Source: Candidatus Helarchaeota archaeon
Lineage (GTDB): Archaea > Asgardarchaeota > Lokiarchaeia > Helarchaeales > HEL-GB-A
Direction: 5' to 3'
NCBI GenBank assembly: GCA_016840125.1
Contig: JAEOSY010000279.1
Span: forward strand, 1 to 30,284
DNA: 30,284 nt
The position numbers and the translations under genes are program-made. The first letter of the stretch is position 1, and every line of letters starts with the position of its first letter. The notes below the pieces were generated by a model. It searched no databases and was not told the DNA's origin. It saw only the letters and a list, made by a program, of their open reading frames with translations. This document shows positions 7,810-16,082 of the stretch, in pieces.

Positions 7810-8730
7810 TTATTTTGATTGAATTTGAGATTTTCTGAGAAATTTCACTAAGATATAATCTCTGAAATTAGAGGGGAGGATTTCAGCAATTTCTTCTAAA
7901 AGGTAATCCCCAAGCTTAACTTTGGTGATCTCATTTCTAAACTGTGTATAAGGGAGTTTTATTCGGAGCCCAAGAAGTTGAGGGACGATGGGGGTTGGGG
8001 ATAATACCTCCGAAATTGCAGTGATTTGGCGTTCTATTTCTTCCTTAACAGCAAATGGAGGGAGAAGGAGAGGGTCGAATTCAAGCTGTTTTCGTACTAT
8101 TTTAAGGGCATAGGCAAGGGTATTACCTATTTCACGTAATTTATCAATTTCATCCAATAATCTAAAGCGGTAGGGGAGCCTACCAATTCCCCCGATATAA
8201 TAATCAGCGTGGGGGATTGACTTTAGTTCAGGACCACCAGTAACAACAAAGGGGATGGTGATATCCTGATAGATCTTCCATTTATATTCGTTAATGCAAT
8301 GTTCGAAATTCCCGAACACGAAAATAGCAGCATCATGTTCCTCAATGATTTTCCGTTCGCGCGTAGAGATTTGACCCGTTCGTTGGCCAACGCCGCGTGC
8401 TAATCCAAGCATATTCGTTTTTGCACCCATGCGCCTCATAAATTCAGCGATATCACATAAAACGTGTGGTAGGTGATGTCGCGCAATTGTGGGGGCGACA
8501 ACTGCCACTTCAGTTCCTAATAATGGCTGTGTGCGTAAATTGCCGCGTAATTCCAAAACTTTTTCCCGTATTAGAGAGACATCAGCAATGTTCGGTATGG
8601 TAAATGTAATAGTACTTTCTTGAGCCAGAATCTTCTTTTGAATAATCCACCCGCCCAGATCTTCTACTAACTCTACAAGGAGCTCATGCTTATGAGCACC
8701 CCCTTCAAAGACAAATGACTCTGTGCTCAT
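7810..8730 (-). CDS. mmp7: Methanogenesis marker protein 7 (Mmp7)
   Basis: The 306-residue protein carries the recognisable Mmp7 sequence: FEGGAHKHELLVELVEDLGG near the start, EVAVVAPTIARHHLPHVLCDIAEF, RRMGAKTNMLGLARGVGQR, and AAIFVFGNFEHCI. It is close to the usual family length. In methanogens Mmp7 is part of the MCR activation complex with McrC, Mmp17, Mmp3 and A2. It is the last gene of the mmp15-mmp17-mmp7 run, and its ATG overlaps the mmp17 stop by four bases, implying coupled translation. It converges on the A2 transcription unit; no strong terminator is visible in the 43-base gap. No membrane segment. Confidence 0.92.
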   Translation of the reverse strand: MSTESFVFEGGAHKHELLVELVEDLGGWIIQKKILAQESTITFTIPNIADVSLIREKVLELRGNLRTQPLLGTEVAVVAPTIARHHLPHVLCDIAEFMRRMGAKTNMLGLARGVGQRTGQISTRERKIIEEHDAAIFVFGNFEHCINEYKWKIYQDITIPFVVTGGPELKSIPHADYYIGGIGRLPYRFRLLDEIDKLREIGNTLAYALKIVRKQLEFDPLLLPPFAVKEEIERQITAISEVLSPTPIVPQLLGLRIKLPYTQFRNEITKVKLGDYLLEEIAEILPSNFRDYILVKFLRKSQIQSK

Positions 8731-9413
8731 TTGATGCTCTCCTGAAATTTATGAGTCTTCCAAGGTACGATCTTCTTGTCAGATTTTTTCGGCTCACGTT
8801 TCAATTTTTCTAATTGTGCTGCGGGGATCTTCACGGGAGGATTCTTTAGAGCTATATTTACTTCTTCAAGCCATTCTTCTTCAATAGGATTCTCAGATGC
8901 AATAACAGTTATGTAACCGCCTTTTATACTTCTTTGTTGGACTCGAAATCCTTCGGGGATAATTCGATTTAACGCATCGAGAATTTTATTCATAATGCGA
9001 TCGCGGGGATTTACCGCGATCAACTGGTTTAGTTCTTCTATTAAAATATAGTCATGAGGAAAATAGAGATTCCAACGATCAGTTTGTGAGATATTTTCGC
9101 GCCCAAAGCGCGTCCAAAGGAGCTTCAAGATCTCAGGTGCATAGGTTTCATCTTCTATAACAACGTGAATTTCACCATTCTCACGAGTTACAGATGTAAT
9201 TTCGGAAAAGCGAATTGGGGATTCAATAACATTTAATTCACCCCTAATATAGAAGAGCGGTTTTCTAATATCGATTAGAATACGGACAGCTTGTAATGCC
9301 CCTGCTAGTGCTAAATCGGTGAAGACATGATCTGCGATAACCTTATAAGAAATTACGCCAAAATCATAGGGATCCGATCGATCGAGATTTTCTACATTTA
9401 CCTTCTCGGACAT
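8727..9413 (-). CDS. mmp17: Methanogenesis marker protein 17 (Mmp17)
   Basis: This 228-residue protein matches the marker 17 family. It begins with a DPYDFGVISYKVIADHVFTDL-like segment, then a beta strand with PLFYIRGEL. The signature VVIEDETYAPEILKLLWTRFGRENISQTDRW is at about residues 84-114. Mmp17 is a subunit of the methanogen MCR activation complex and is restricted to organisms with MCR. The tail is Lys/Pro-rich (EKLKREPKKSDKK...), which may be flexible. The gene lies six bases after mmp15 and overlaps mmp7 by four bases, so the three are surely one operon. ATG at 9413 is the natural start. Confidence 0.92.
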   Translation of the reverse strand: MSEKVNVENLDRSDPYDFGVISYKVIADHVFTDLALAGALQAVRILIDIRKPLFYIRGELNVIESPIRFSEITSVTRENGEIHVVIEDETYAPEILKLLWTRFGRENISQTDRWNLYFPHDYILIEELNQLIAVNPRDRIMNKILDALNRIIPEGFRVQQRSIKGGYITVIASENPIEEEWLEEVNIALKNPPVKIPAAQLEKLKREPKKSDKKIVPWKTHKFQESIK

Positions 9414-9419
9414 TGTTTT

Positions 9420-10649
9420 TCACTTAGAAATTAACCCAGAACTTAGAAGTGCAGCTCCCACAGATCCCGCGAAGGGTGAATGTTTTGGGACAGTTATGTC
9501 ACGCCCCAGCACATCTTTCATTTGTTGCACTAGACCTTTAATAAGGGACGTTCCTCCAACTTCAATAACAGGATCTCTCAGATCAATTTCCTGCAATTGC
9601 TGTGTGAAGACTTGTTCTGCAACACTACGGCACGCAGCAGCGGCAACATCGGCTTTATTAAAACCCTCTGCAAGCTTGGAAACGAGGTCTTGAATCCCAA
9701 ATATGCTACAGTAACTATCAAGGATGGCTTTATCGGCTTTTCCATTCAAGGCTAGTTCACCAAATTCTAAAATGGGCAGTCCTAAACGTGCAGCAGAAAG
9801 TTCGAGGAACCGACCTGAACTACCTGCACAGATCCCTCCAACTGTAAAGGCATCCGGGATCCCATTTAGGAGTGTAATGACCTTGTTATCAAGACCACCG
9901 ATATCAATGACTGTCGCCTCACCTTTCTGTCTATCGGCTAAAAAGACAGCCCCCTTCGAATTTACAGTTAGTTCTTCTTGGACAAGATCTGCTTTATATT
10001 TCTTACCAATTATAAATCGCCCATAACCTGTTACCCCAATGGCTTCCATTTGGCTCATCTTGCACTTTGCGTCACCTAAGGCTTCTTCAATGACTTTTTG
10101 AGCAGTTTCTCCAATTTCGTGGGTCGGGCGCCATCCAATTCCTGCAATTTCGTTATTATGCATGACGACAGCTTTGGTAGTTGAAGATCCAGAATCAATA
10201 CCAAGTGTGAGACCTTCCTGCTTTTGCCGTGCTAGCAATGCCTTGCGCTTCACTACAGTAGCAAGAGCTTCTAATCGAATGACTATCTCACTTGTTTTGG
10301 GATGTTCCGTAAATGCATACATGATTACTGGAATATCACTGAAATTCTGGATATATCGGCGAATTTCATGACGGCATAATGCGCCTTCAGCACAGCGAAA
10401 GCAAGTAACGATGAAGGCAGCATCGGCATCCGAGACTTTTTGCGCAACTGCCATGGATCTTGCAATCATCAATTTCAAATTTGCGCTGTCTACATCCAAG
10501 CCGAAATCTTTTGAGGATTTCTGAATGAATTCTAAATCTACCTCAGGATAGACGAGCTTGGCGTCAACAATGCTCGCGGCTTGCTCCAAATAATGCTGAA
10601 TTCCGCTCCATTCTGTGCCACAACTTAATTGCGCGATTTTTATTGTCAC
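9420..10649 (-). CDS. mmp15: Methanogenesis marker protein 15 (Mmp15), BadF/BcrA-type ATPase domain
   Basis: The 409-residue protein starts MTIKIAQLSCGTEWSGIQ, the typical marker 15 N-terminus, with GTG as start. Residues ~1-140 hold a domain with FIVTCFRCAEGALCRHEIRR. From ~145 on comes an ASKHA/BadF-type ATPase fold: LGIDSGSSTTKAVVMHN (phosphate 1), GVTGYGRF, VIDIGGLDNKVI (phosphate 2), GGICAGSSGRFLELSA with the cluster-type Cys, and EVGGTSLIKGLV. Such proteins in 2-hydroxyacyl-CoA dehydratase and benzoyl-CoA reductase systems are ATP-driven electron donors, which suggests a reductive activation role here too, though the exact job of Mmp15 is not settled. First gene of the operon with mmp17 and mmp7. 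A TATA-like stretch lies about 30-36 bases upstream. Confidence 0.93.
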   Translation of the reverse strand: MTIKIAQLSCGTEWSGIQHYLEQAASIVDAKLVYPEVDLEFIQKSSKDFGLDVDSANLKLMIARSMAVAQKVSDADAAFIVTCFRCAEGALCRHEIRRYIQNFSDIPVIMYAFTEHPKTSEIVIRLEALATVVKRKALLARQKQEGLTLGIDSGSSTTKAVVMHNNEIAGIGWRPTHEIGETAQKVIEEALGDAKCKMSQMEAIGVTGYGRFIIGKKYKADLVQEELTVNSKGAVFLADRQKGEATVIDIGGLDNKVITLLNGIPDAFTVGGICAGSSGRFLELSAARLGLPILEFGELALNGKADKAILDSYCSIFGIQDLVSKLAEGFNKADVAAAACRSVAEQVFTQQLQEIDLRDPVIEVGGTSLIKGLVQQMKDVLGRDITVPKHSPFAGSVGAALLSSGLISK

Positions 10650-10740
10650 ATAATCCCCAATTATCGGTTTCAGTTTTTATTATATGTAGAAATTACAACT
10701 AGAAATAAAGTTTTTCTTCATAAAATCAGATCAGAATTCG

Positions 10741-11442
10741 ATGAGTGATTCGAAATTACCTGAAATTCTGCAAATTATCGAGAAGGAAATGGACATTGCT
10801 CAGCATGTAAAGGGGTGGAAGCGTCTTTCCCCCTTTGAGTCACTAATTAGAACAATTCTTTCACAAAATACAACGGATAAAACCTCCGTTGTTGCCTTTA
10901 ATAATTTAGTGGAAAAATTTAAAAAAATAGAACCAGAAATCCTGGCAAACGCAAATGTTGAAGAAATTAAAGAGGAGATTCGGATTGCTGGGTTGCATAA
11001 TCAGAAAAGCAAGCGAATAAAGGAAGTTTCTAGGATAATATTGAGTGAATGGAATTCAGATTTTACTTTTATTTATGAAGCTCCTCTATTTGAGGCGCGG
11101 AAAAAATTAATCGCGTTGCCAGGCATTGGACAAAAAACAGCAGATATCTTACTCAATTTTGTAGCCCAACGGCCCATCCTCCCTGTAGATACACATATTA
11201 CACGCATTAGTAAACGGCTCGGATTGGTTCCACAAAAAGCGAAATACGATGAGATTAGAGAAGCAATTGAAATTCTTATTCCTGAAGATAAAATTTTCAC
11301 GATTCACGTTTCATTGATCTTTTTTGGACGGCTGATTTGCAAGGCGATTAATCCACAATGTCCCACTTGCCCTGTGACGCATCTCTGTCCTAAATTAATT
11401 ATCAAAAAAAAGAAAACTAAATTAACAAAAAGAAAGAAATAA
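10741..11442 (+). CDS. nth: Endonuclease III (DNA glycosylase/AP lyase)
   Basis: The 233-residue protein has the helix-hairpin-helix-GPD fold: LSQNTTDKTS, then LPGIGQKTAD with the catalytic Lys (about 132), then LPVDTH with the catalytic Asp (about 150). The C-terminus has the 4Fe-4S loop C-x6-C-x2-C-x5-C (Cys ~200-216) and a Lys/Arg tail. With both Lys and Asp present it should remove oxidised pyrimidines and cut the abasic site, in base excision repair. Length is normal for the family. It is divergent from mmp15 with a 91-base spacer; its regulation is probably independent. The next small gene follows 34 bases later. Confidence 0.93.
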   Translation: MSDSKLPEILQIIEKEMDIAQHVKGWKRLSPFESLIRTILSQNTTDKTSVVAFNNLVEKFKKIEPEILANANVEEIKEEIRIAGLHNQKSKRIKEVSRIILSEWNSDFTFIYEAPLFEARKKLIALPGIGQKTADILLNFVAQRPILPVDTHITRISKRLGLVPQKAKYDEIREAIEILIPEDKIFTIHVSLIFFGRLICKAINPQCPTCPVTHLCPKLIIKKKKTKLTKRKK

Positions 11443-11476
11443 TTGAATATAGAGAAATTTTTTTGGTGATTGAAGA

Positions 11477-11803
11477 ATGGTTTCCCACGAAATCGATACC
11501 TACAAGGTCTTTTTAATGTCACAAGACGAATCGCAATACCAAGGTAGACTTGCAACCATTCACCTCAAACTTAAGGGTACGGATGGAAAGGCATTCCTAT
11601 TTTTTTATGATTCCGCTAAGTTACCCTCGAAAAACAAGATGAGTGGTAAAAATTTTAAAATATACTGGAAAATGAGCCAATATGACAATGTTTTGGACAT
11701 TCTACGTAATGAAAAACCATTATTTTTCTACTTTAGTGAAACCTCAAAGGTTGCGAATGTTCAAACCACCGATGAACCTGTAGGTGAAGAAGAAGATAAA
11801 TAA
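11477..11803 (+). CDS. Small soluble protein of unknown function
   Basis: This 108-residue protein begins MVSHEIDTYKVFLMS and looks like a small beta-sheet domain: alternating hydrophobic strands (ATIHLKLKG, AFLFFYD, NFKIYWKMSQY) and a short helix (VLDILRNEKPL). It ends in an acidic tail (EEEDK). No cysteines, signal or membrane segment are seen, and I do not recognise a family. It follows nth by 34 bases on the same strand and may be co-transcribed. A nine-base T run 20 bases after the stop would end that message. Codon use looks like its neighbours, so it is probably a real gene. Confidence 0.6.
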   Translation: MVSHEIDTYKVFLMSQDESQYQGRLATIHLKLKGTDGKAFLFFYDSAKLPSKNKMSGKNFKIYWKMSQYDNVLDILRNEKPLFFYFSETSKVANVQTTDEPVGEEEDK

Positions 11804-11822
11804 ACTAAATATCGATTACTTC

Positions 11823-11831
11823 TTTTTTTTT
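11823..11831 (+). terminator. Oligo-T terminator after the nth unit
   Basis: An uninterrupted run of nine T follows the stop of the small gene by about 20 bases, with more T/C on both sides. Such runs end transcription in archaea without needing a hairpin. It lies in the convergent gap with the TrmB-like gene. Confidence 0.6.
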
Positions 11832-11864
11832 CTTAATACCGATTAAGAACTTAAATATCCCAAA

Positions 11865-12767
11865 TTAAAAAGATCCATTGTGTTCATGAGCCTCCCGCAA
11901 CCATAAGGAAAGATATTTTTCTCGGAGTTGTTCAGCTAAATTGGGATCTAGGACACTTAAACAGGCAAAAATTTGTGAAGGTTTTAGGGGATTTTGAAGC
12001 TTTATTAGAACTCTATTCTTGTCCAAAATGTCGTAATAAGTAGGAAGTTTCTTATGGACAAATCTGACCTTTATCCCACCCATTTGAGGGGATATTTCAT
12101 ATAGATTCTCTAATTTAACAAGTAATTTATAGTAAAGTGAGTAATTTTTTTCCTTTTGATCCTCGGAAAGAGGTCTTCCATCAAATTCAAAACTCCATAG
12201 GATTTTAACTTTGACGCCCCGTTTGATTGCATTGACAATACCCCCAAATAGGGTTTTTCCATAGGGAAGAATTCTCAACGTATCTTCAGTTAAAAAAGCT
12301 GTCATAAGAAATTCTTCTTGTAATTCATCAATACGTTTTGTATATAATGACATAACCGGCGCTGCTCCAAAAGCAGTGCTCCAAAAGATACCTGAGGGTT
12401 CTTGTTTCAACCAGAATTTGGATTTATCTATTTTAGATTCTAGAATGGTGGCTCTATCATAAAGATCTGCAACTTTTTTCTTATTTTCAGTTCTTAATTG
12501 GTTGATTAAACTTTGAAATACTAAATTTGGGGATATTGCCTTGTATAATTTCGGTCTAGATTGTTGTATTTCAACAAGACCCTTTTCCTTTAATTCTTCA
12601 AGAACTTCATAAATTCTACCACTTGGTACATCAGCTCTTCTGCTTAGATCTTTCGCGTTTAAGGTTTCTGCTTTAATTAAGGCTAAATACACTCTAATTT
12701 CGTAATTTGATAATTTTAAAGATTTTAAAAAATCATCTATTTCATTCAGGAGCTCATGCTGACTCAT
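11865..12767 (-). CDS. TrmB-family transcriptional regulator
   Basis: The 300-residue protein starts with a winged helix-turn-helix of the TrmB type (about residues 12-80): LSNYEIRVYLALIKAETLNAKDLSRRADVPSGRIYEVLEELKEKGLVE, followed by RPKLYKAISP. A coiled-coil linker (~85-115) leads into a C-terminal region with a phospholipase-D-like layout (ILWSFEFDGRP...), as in TrmB proteins that bind sugars or other ligands. The ligand cannot be predicted. The gene is divergent from the acetyltransferase gene with only an 80-base spacer holding a strong TATA-like atatatataata, so autoregulation or control of its neighbour is plausible. It converges on the nth unit. Confidence 0.85.
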   Translation of the reverse strand: MSQHELLNEIDDFLKSLKLSNYEIRVYLALIKAETLNAKDLSRRADVPSGRIYEVLEELKEKGLVEIQQSRPKLYKAISPNLVFQSLINQLRTENKKKVADLYDRATILESKIDKSKFWLKQEPSGIFWSTAFGAAPVMSLYTKRIDELQEEFLMTAFLTEDTLRILPYGKTLFGGIVNAIKRGVKVKILWSFEFDGRPLSEDQKEKNYSLYYKLLVKLENLYEISPQMGGIKVRFVHKKLPTYYDILDKNRVLIKLQNPLKPSQIFACLSVLDPNLAEQLREKYLSLWLREAHEHNGSF

Positions 12768-12859
12768 GTGTTAATATATATAATAACCACCTAAAAAAAG
12801 TTGTTTTTGATCGGGATTGTTGAAATAGGGTAAAGGAAAAGGTATGATTGGGGATCAAA
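12768..12859. promoter_or_regulatory. Divergent TrmB/GNAT promoter spacer
   Basis: The spacer contains an alternating A/T stretch (ttaatatatataataa, about 12771-12787), the best TATA-like sequence here. For the plus-strand gene it would place a start site near 12810. On the minus strand it is closer to the TrmB ATG than usual. A run of T/A follows. No clear dyad operator is seen. Confidence 0.3.
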
Positions 12860-13438
12860 ATGGTAGTATCGAATCATAAATCACCGGCGAACTTATTTTC
12901 TACACAATCAACCTATAATAGGACATATGAGAAACAGATTCTTCTGAAAGATGGAAGTTTAGTTTTACTTCGTCCGTTAACGCAAAATGATTCGAATAAA
13001 ATCCATATTTTATTTGAAAGCTTTTCTGAAGAAACGTTATATTTACGCTACTTCACTTGTAGCTCTCACTACAAAGAAAAAGAAATTAGACGTCTTTTTA
13101 AGGCACTAGATAACAACGAATTAATAGTTGTTGCAGAACTATTAGAGGGTGACAAACCTTTAATCGGAGTTTGCGAGTTGTCTAGGCAAGTGAGGAACCA
13201 AAATACTGCAGAATGCGCAATAACTGTGGCAGATGAGTGGCATGGAAAAAGTTTAGGTGTACAAATGTTAGAGTGGTTGGTAAAAATTGGGGAAGAGCGA
13301 AAAATAAAATATATAGTTGGGTATTTCAATGCAGGCAATCTGGCTGTATCCTCTCTATTAAGGAGCTCGGGGTATAAGTATAGAACGATATGTGATCTCA
13401 ATGTCATTTCGTTCCATCTATTTCTTGATAAGGAGTAA
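12860..13438 (+). CDS. GNAT-family N-acetyltransferase
   Basis: About 192 residues. The fold is that of GNAT acyltransferases: LKDGSLVLLRPLTQNDSNKI at the start, a central strand PLIGVCELSR, then the acetyl-CoA motif region ECAITVADEWHGKSLGVQMLEWLVKIGEE, and a late FNAGNLAVSSLLRSSGYK motif. Substrate is unknown; the sequence resembles the GNAT domain found alone or fused to acyl-CoA synthetases for protein lysine acetylation. That is of interest because an ADP-forming acetyl-CoA synthetase lies 7 kb away, but no direct link is shown. ATG 12860 with ggggatc upstream is preferred; TTG 12848 is an alternative. A DUF6125-like gene follows 15 bases later. Confidence 0.82.
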   Translation: MVVSNHKSPANLFSTQSTYNRTYEKQILLKDGSLVLLRPLTQNDSNKIHILFESFSEETLYLRYFTCSSHYKEKEIRRLFKALDNNELIVVAELLEGDKPLIGVCELSRQVRNQNTAECAITVADEWHGKSLGVQMLEWLVKIGEERKIKYIVGYFNAGNLAVSSLLRSSGYKYRTICDLNVISFHLFLDKE

Positions 13439-13453
13439 GAAGAGGGAAAAAAC

Positions 13454-14020
13454 TTGAAAGGAAGACCAGTCAATGATAGTAAAAGACAAGAAAGTAAAGA
13501 TCTTATTATAAAAGATAGATATAAGTTATCCTTAAATACACAAAAGTTTATTCTACAGATGTGTTGGGCACAACATGATGGTCAATGGTTCTTAAAATCA
13601 AAAAAAGATTTTGGTATCAAGGAAGCAAATGATTTAAACAATAAGGTATTATTATCGATGGGGAAAATTGAAGCACGACATATTTTAAATGCTTTGAATA
13701 TTGAAAAGGGTTCCGTGAACTCTATACCAAAATTATTCAAAATTATGAACACTTTTATGGATGTCATTATCCCTAAGGTGATGAGATTCAAATTTGTGGT
13801 TGATTCCGACTCTGAGGGGAGGGGGATTGTTAAACGGTGCTTCATCTGGAAATTAGTACAAAAATCTAAGAAGGAGTCAGAATATACATGTGCCTGTAAT
13901 TATAGGCACAGGGGATGGTTGAAAGCGTTAGGAGTAAATGGGGAAATAAAAGCTCTGAAACGTGTTTCAGAGGGAGATGATTATTGTGAATTCAAATTCA
14001 CTCTGAATGCAAAATGCTAG
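13454..14020 (+). CDS. DUF6125-like protein
   Basis: The 188-residue protein includes MCWAQHDGQWFLKSKKDFG and IKEANDLNNKV, the pattern of the DUF6125 group found in archaea and anaerobic bacteria. A Cys-containing region (YTCACNYRHRGWLKALG) follows. Its function is not known; related proteins are often found near corrinoid, radical SAM or amino-acid genes. Start is TTG with agaggg eight bases upstream. No membrane segment. It probably shares a message with the acetyltransferase gene (15-base gap). It converges on the MFS gene 20 bases away. Confidence 0.7.
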   Translation: MKGRPVNDSKRQESKDLIIKDRYKLSLNTQKFILQMCWAQHDGQWFLKSKKDFGIKEANDLNNKVLLSMGKIEARHILNALNIEKGSVNSIPKLFKIMNTFMDVIIPKVMRFKFVVDSDSEGRGIVKRCFIWKLVQKSKKESEYTCACNYRHRGWLKALGVNGEIKALKRVSEGDDYCEFKFTLNAKC

Positions 14021-14040
14021 TTTTTATTTTTTATAATCAC

Positions 14041-15639
14041 TTAAGTAAAGTATCTTTGTATTAATTTGCCAATGGGTTTGAAAACCGCAATGTTTCCAGT
14101 CCAACTAGCCAATTCATCCCTAAATAGAAATTCAATTTCCTCGACTATTTCTCTCAATTTATTACGGAGAATTTTTGAACTTGCTGTACATAGAAGTACA
14201 CAAGTGATATGTTCTCCAAATTCGAGTATGAGAGTTTTATCTTCTTGATCTATCACTTTGGTTCGTTTTTGGCTCTGGGTCATCTCTTGTACTAAAGTGC
14301 AAACTCCCGAAATTCCACCTGCGAAAAGTTGGGGATCTATGGGGGATTCCTCAAGGAAATTGTAGTGAAAAAGACAGATTCCACCTTTAGAAGTAATGGA
14401 AAAGAACTCGTGCAAGGAAGTTTTCCATTCAATTTCTTCCTTTGCAGGGAGAGTCTCTTTAGTATAACCGACGAATAATATCAACACCGCCATGATTCCC
14501 ATACTTGTCAAAATTAATGGGAAAATGAGAGTGGATCCGTAAGGTAATAAAATTGGGCCCAAGATAAAACCTAATCCAATTGCCATCTCCGTAGTAACAA
14601 GGGCAAAGGCTTGAATCAAATATGCCTTTTCTTTTTGAAAGAGGTCATGACCAATTGCAAACGCAAGAAACCAAGGTATTCCAAGACAAAGACCCTTTAA
14701 TGACACAATAATATAATTCAAAAAAATGGGAATTCCTAGAAACTCACTTGTTATTTCAAAAACACCGATGAAAAAGAGGATAATCATGAAAATTATTACA
14801 TTCCGCCGTCCCAAGTAATCTGCTATAAATCCAGATACAAAGCCACCAATCCCCATAAGTATGGGGATATAGATATATGTGAAGTCTACAATTTGCGGAA
14901 GAAATTGCGGAGGGGTTATTGAAACGTAAATAGGTGTTAAGTAATTAGGATAATATTGAAATAAAAGAGCCCCGAAGAGAATAACGATTACCATTACAAA
15001 AAAGATGGGTATTAAATACTGAAGGAACAGTTTATAGTTGTTATCCTTTTCAATAGAATCTTTTAGGTTAAAAAAACCTTCCTGCTTTGTAAAAACTATT
15101 CGAAATAGTATTACTAGACAAAGCGACGAAACACTCAAAAATGAAACCACCTCCACAAAACTTAGGGTGAGTGAAAGGAAGGAGAGGAAACCCAAAAAAG
15201 AAAAAGCTACTAAACAAAAAATCCCAATCATACGACCGCGGTAATTAATTTTGGATAAATATCCAGGCATCATTACCAAATTAGGCGCTGCTAAACCAAA
15301 TATCGAAGCTATTATACAGCAAAGTATGAATATTGAGATTGTATTCTCAAATACTAAGAGTAGTGGTATTAGTAGAGTCAACAACCCAAATAAATATATA
15401 GAAAATTCCCTATATTTCTCTTTTCTGAAGATGAAAATGGACAGCAAACTACATATTGGAATAAAAATCAAGCTCGTTAAAGCAAAATCGGTCCAATTTG
15501 GATCTAAACTGAGATATGTATTAAGTGATAATATCATTAAATAAATTCTTGTTCCAATGCCAAGGATTAGTGCACTAATAATTATTATTAAAAGTTGAGA
15601 CTTATTTCCTTTTGAATTGTGGGTTTGTTGGCTTTCCAT
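14041..15639 (-). CDS. MFS transporter with C-terminal longin/roadblock-like cytoplasmic domain
   Basis: The 532-residue protein has about 12 hydrophobic helices in residues ~15-410, with the MFS loop GFIADYLGRRNVIIF between helices and a central loop near residue 200. The last ~115 residues are soluble and look like a small alpha/beta sensor domain: ITSKGGICLFHYNFLEE, DPQLFAGGISGVCTLVQEM, TLILEFGEHITCVLLCTASS and a final helix. That pattern resembles the longin/roadblock-like domains common in Asgard archaea. Substrate is unknown. The fusion is unusual for an MFS protein and may link transport to small-GTPase or membrane-identity functions, which is inference. It has its own promoter: a T/A-rich ttataatttattta lies 40-55 bases upstream. 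Confidence 0.8.
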   Translation of the reverse strand: MESQQTHNSKGNKSQLLIIIISALILGIGTRIYLMILSLNTYLSLDPNWTDFALTSLIFIPICSLLSIFIFRKEKYREFSIYLFGLLTLLIPLLLVFENTISIFILCCIIASIFGLAAPNLVMMPGYLSKINYRGRMIGIFCLVAFSFLGFLSFLSLTLSFVEVVSFLSVSSLCLVILFRIVFTKQEGFFNLKDSIEKDNNYKLFLQYLIPIFFVMVIVILFGALLFQYYPNYLTPIYVSITPPQFLPQIVDFTYIYIPILMGIGGFVSGFIADYLGRRNVIIFMIILFFIGVFEITSEFLGIPIFLNYIIVSLKGLCLGIPWFLAFAIGHDLFQKEKAYLIQAFALVTTEMAIGLGFILGPILLPYGSTLIFPLILTSMGIMAVLILFVGYTKETLPAKEEIEWKTSLHEFFSITSKGGICLFHYNFLEESPIDPQLFAGGISGVCTLVQEMTQSQKRTKVIDQEDKTLILEFGEHITCVLLCTASSKILRNKLREIVEEIEFLFRDELASWTGNIAVFKPIGKLIQRYFT

Positions 15640-15842
15640 ATGCGTTCCCTTTTCTGCAATTGATCCTAATCATTTATTAAATAAATTATAAAACATTAAA
15701 AATTTCCATTTCATAAATCATTCTGATAACTTATTCCCATTGTTTGTTCCTCTGTAAATTCAAATTTATTCTGAAATAATGATTTTTAAATTGGAGCTTT
15801 AGATTTTTAATTACGTTCTTGTTATACCTTTCAGTGATCATT
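15640..15842. other. AT-rich divergent spacer
   Basis: About 200 bases without a gene. It should hold promoters for the MFS gene (minus; TATA-like stretch near 15679-15692) and the AhpD-like gene (plus; tttttaaat near 15782-15791). No repeats, tRNA or other structured RNA is seen. Confidence 0.4.
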
Positions 15843-16082
15843 ATGAAAGGGAAAATTAAGGAATTGGTAGCTATCGGAGCTTCAATCGGAACCAATTGTA
15901 CCACGTGTTTAAAACACCACGTCCGGTTAGCAAAGGAATATGGAGCGACTGAAGAAGAAGTAAAGGATGCAATAGAGGTTGCTATGAAGGTAAAAAGGAA
16001 TTCAACACGATCAATTGATAAACTAATTCATAATACTATTGGTACCGGAGAGAGTTCAGATGAATTTGGAAAAATACCATAA
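15843..16082 (+). CDS. AhpD/carboxymuconolactone decarboxylase-like protein
   Basis: This 79-residue protein has the AhpD-type redox core in NCTTCLKHHV (C-x2-C-x3-H) with the following EYGATEEEVKDAIEVAMKVK helix. AhpD-like proteins are thiol peroxidase partners or act on small thiol or organic hydroperoxide substrates. It is about the size of a single carboxymuconolactone decarboxylase domain and would trimerise or hexamerise. ATG 15843 is chosen; TTG 15819 and GTG 15834 are in frame. Its 3' end overlaps the next gene by 23 bases, so the two are made together. Confidence 0.8.
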   Translation: MKGKIKELVAIGASIGTNCTTCLKHHVRLAKEYGATEEEVKDAIEVAMKVKRNSTRSIDKLIHNTIGTGESSDEFGKIP

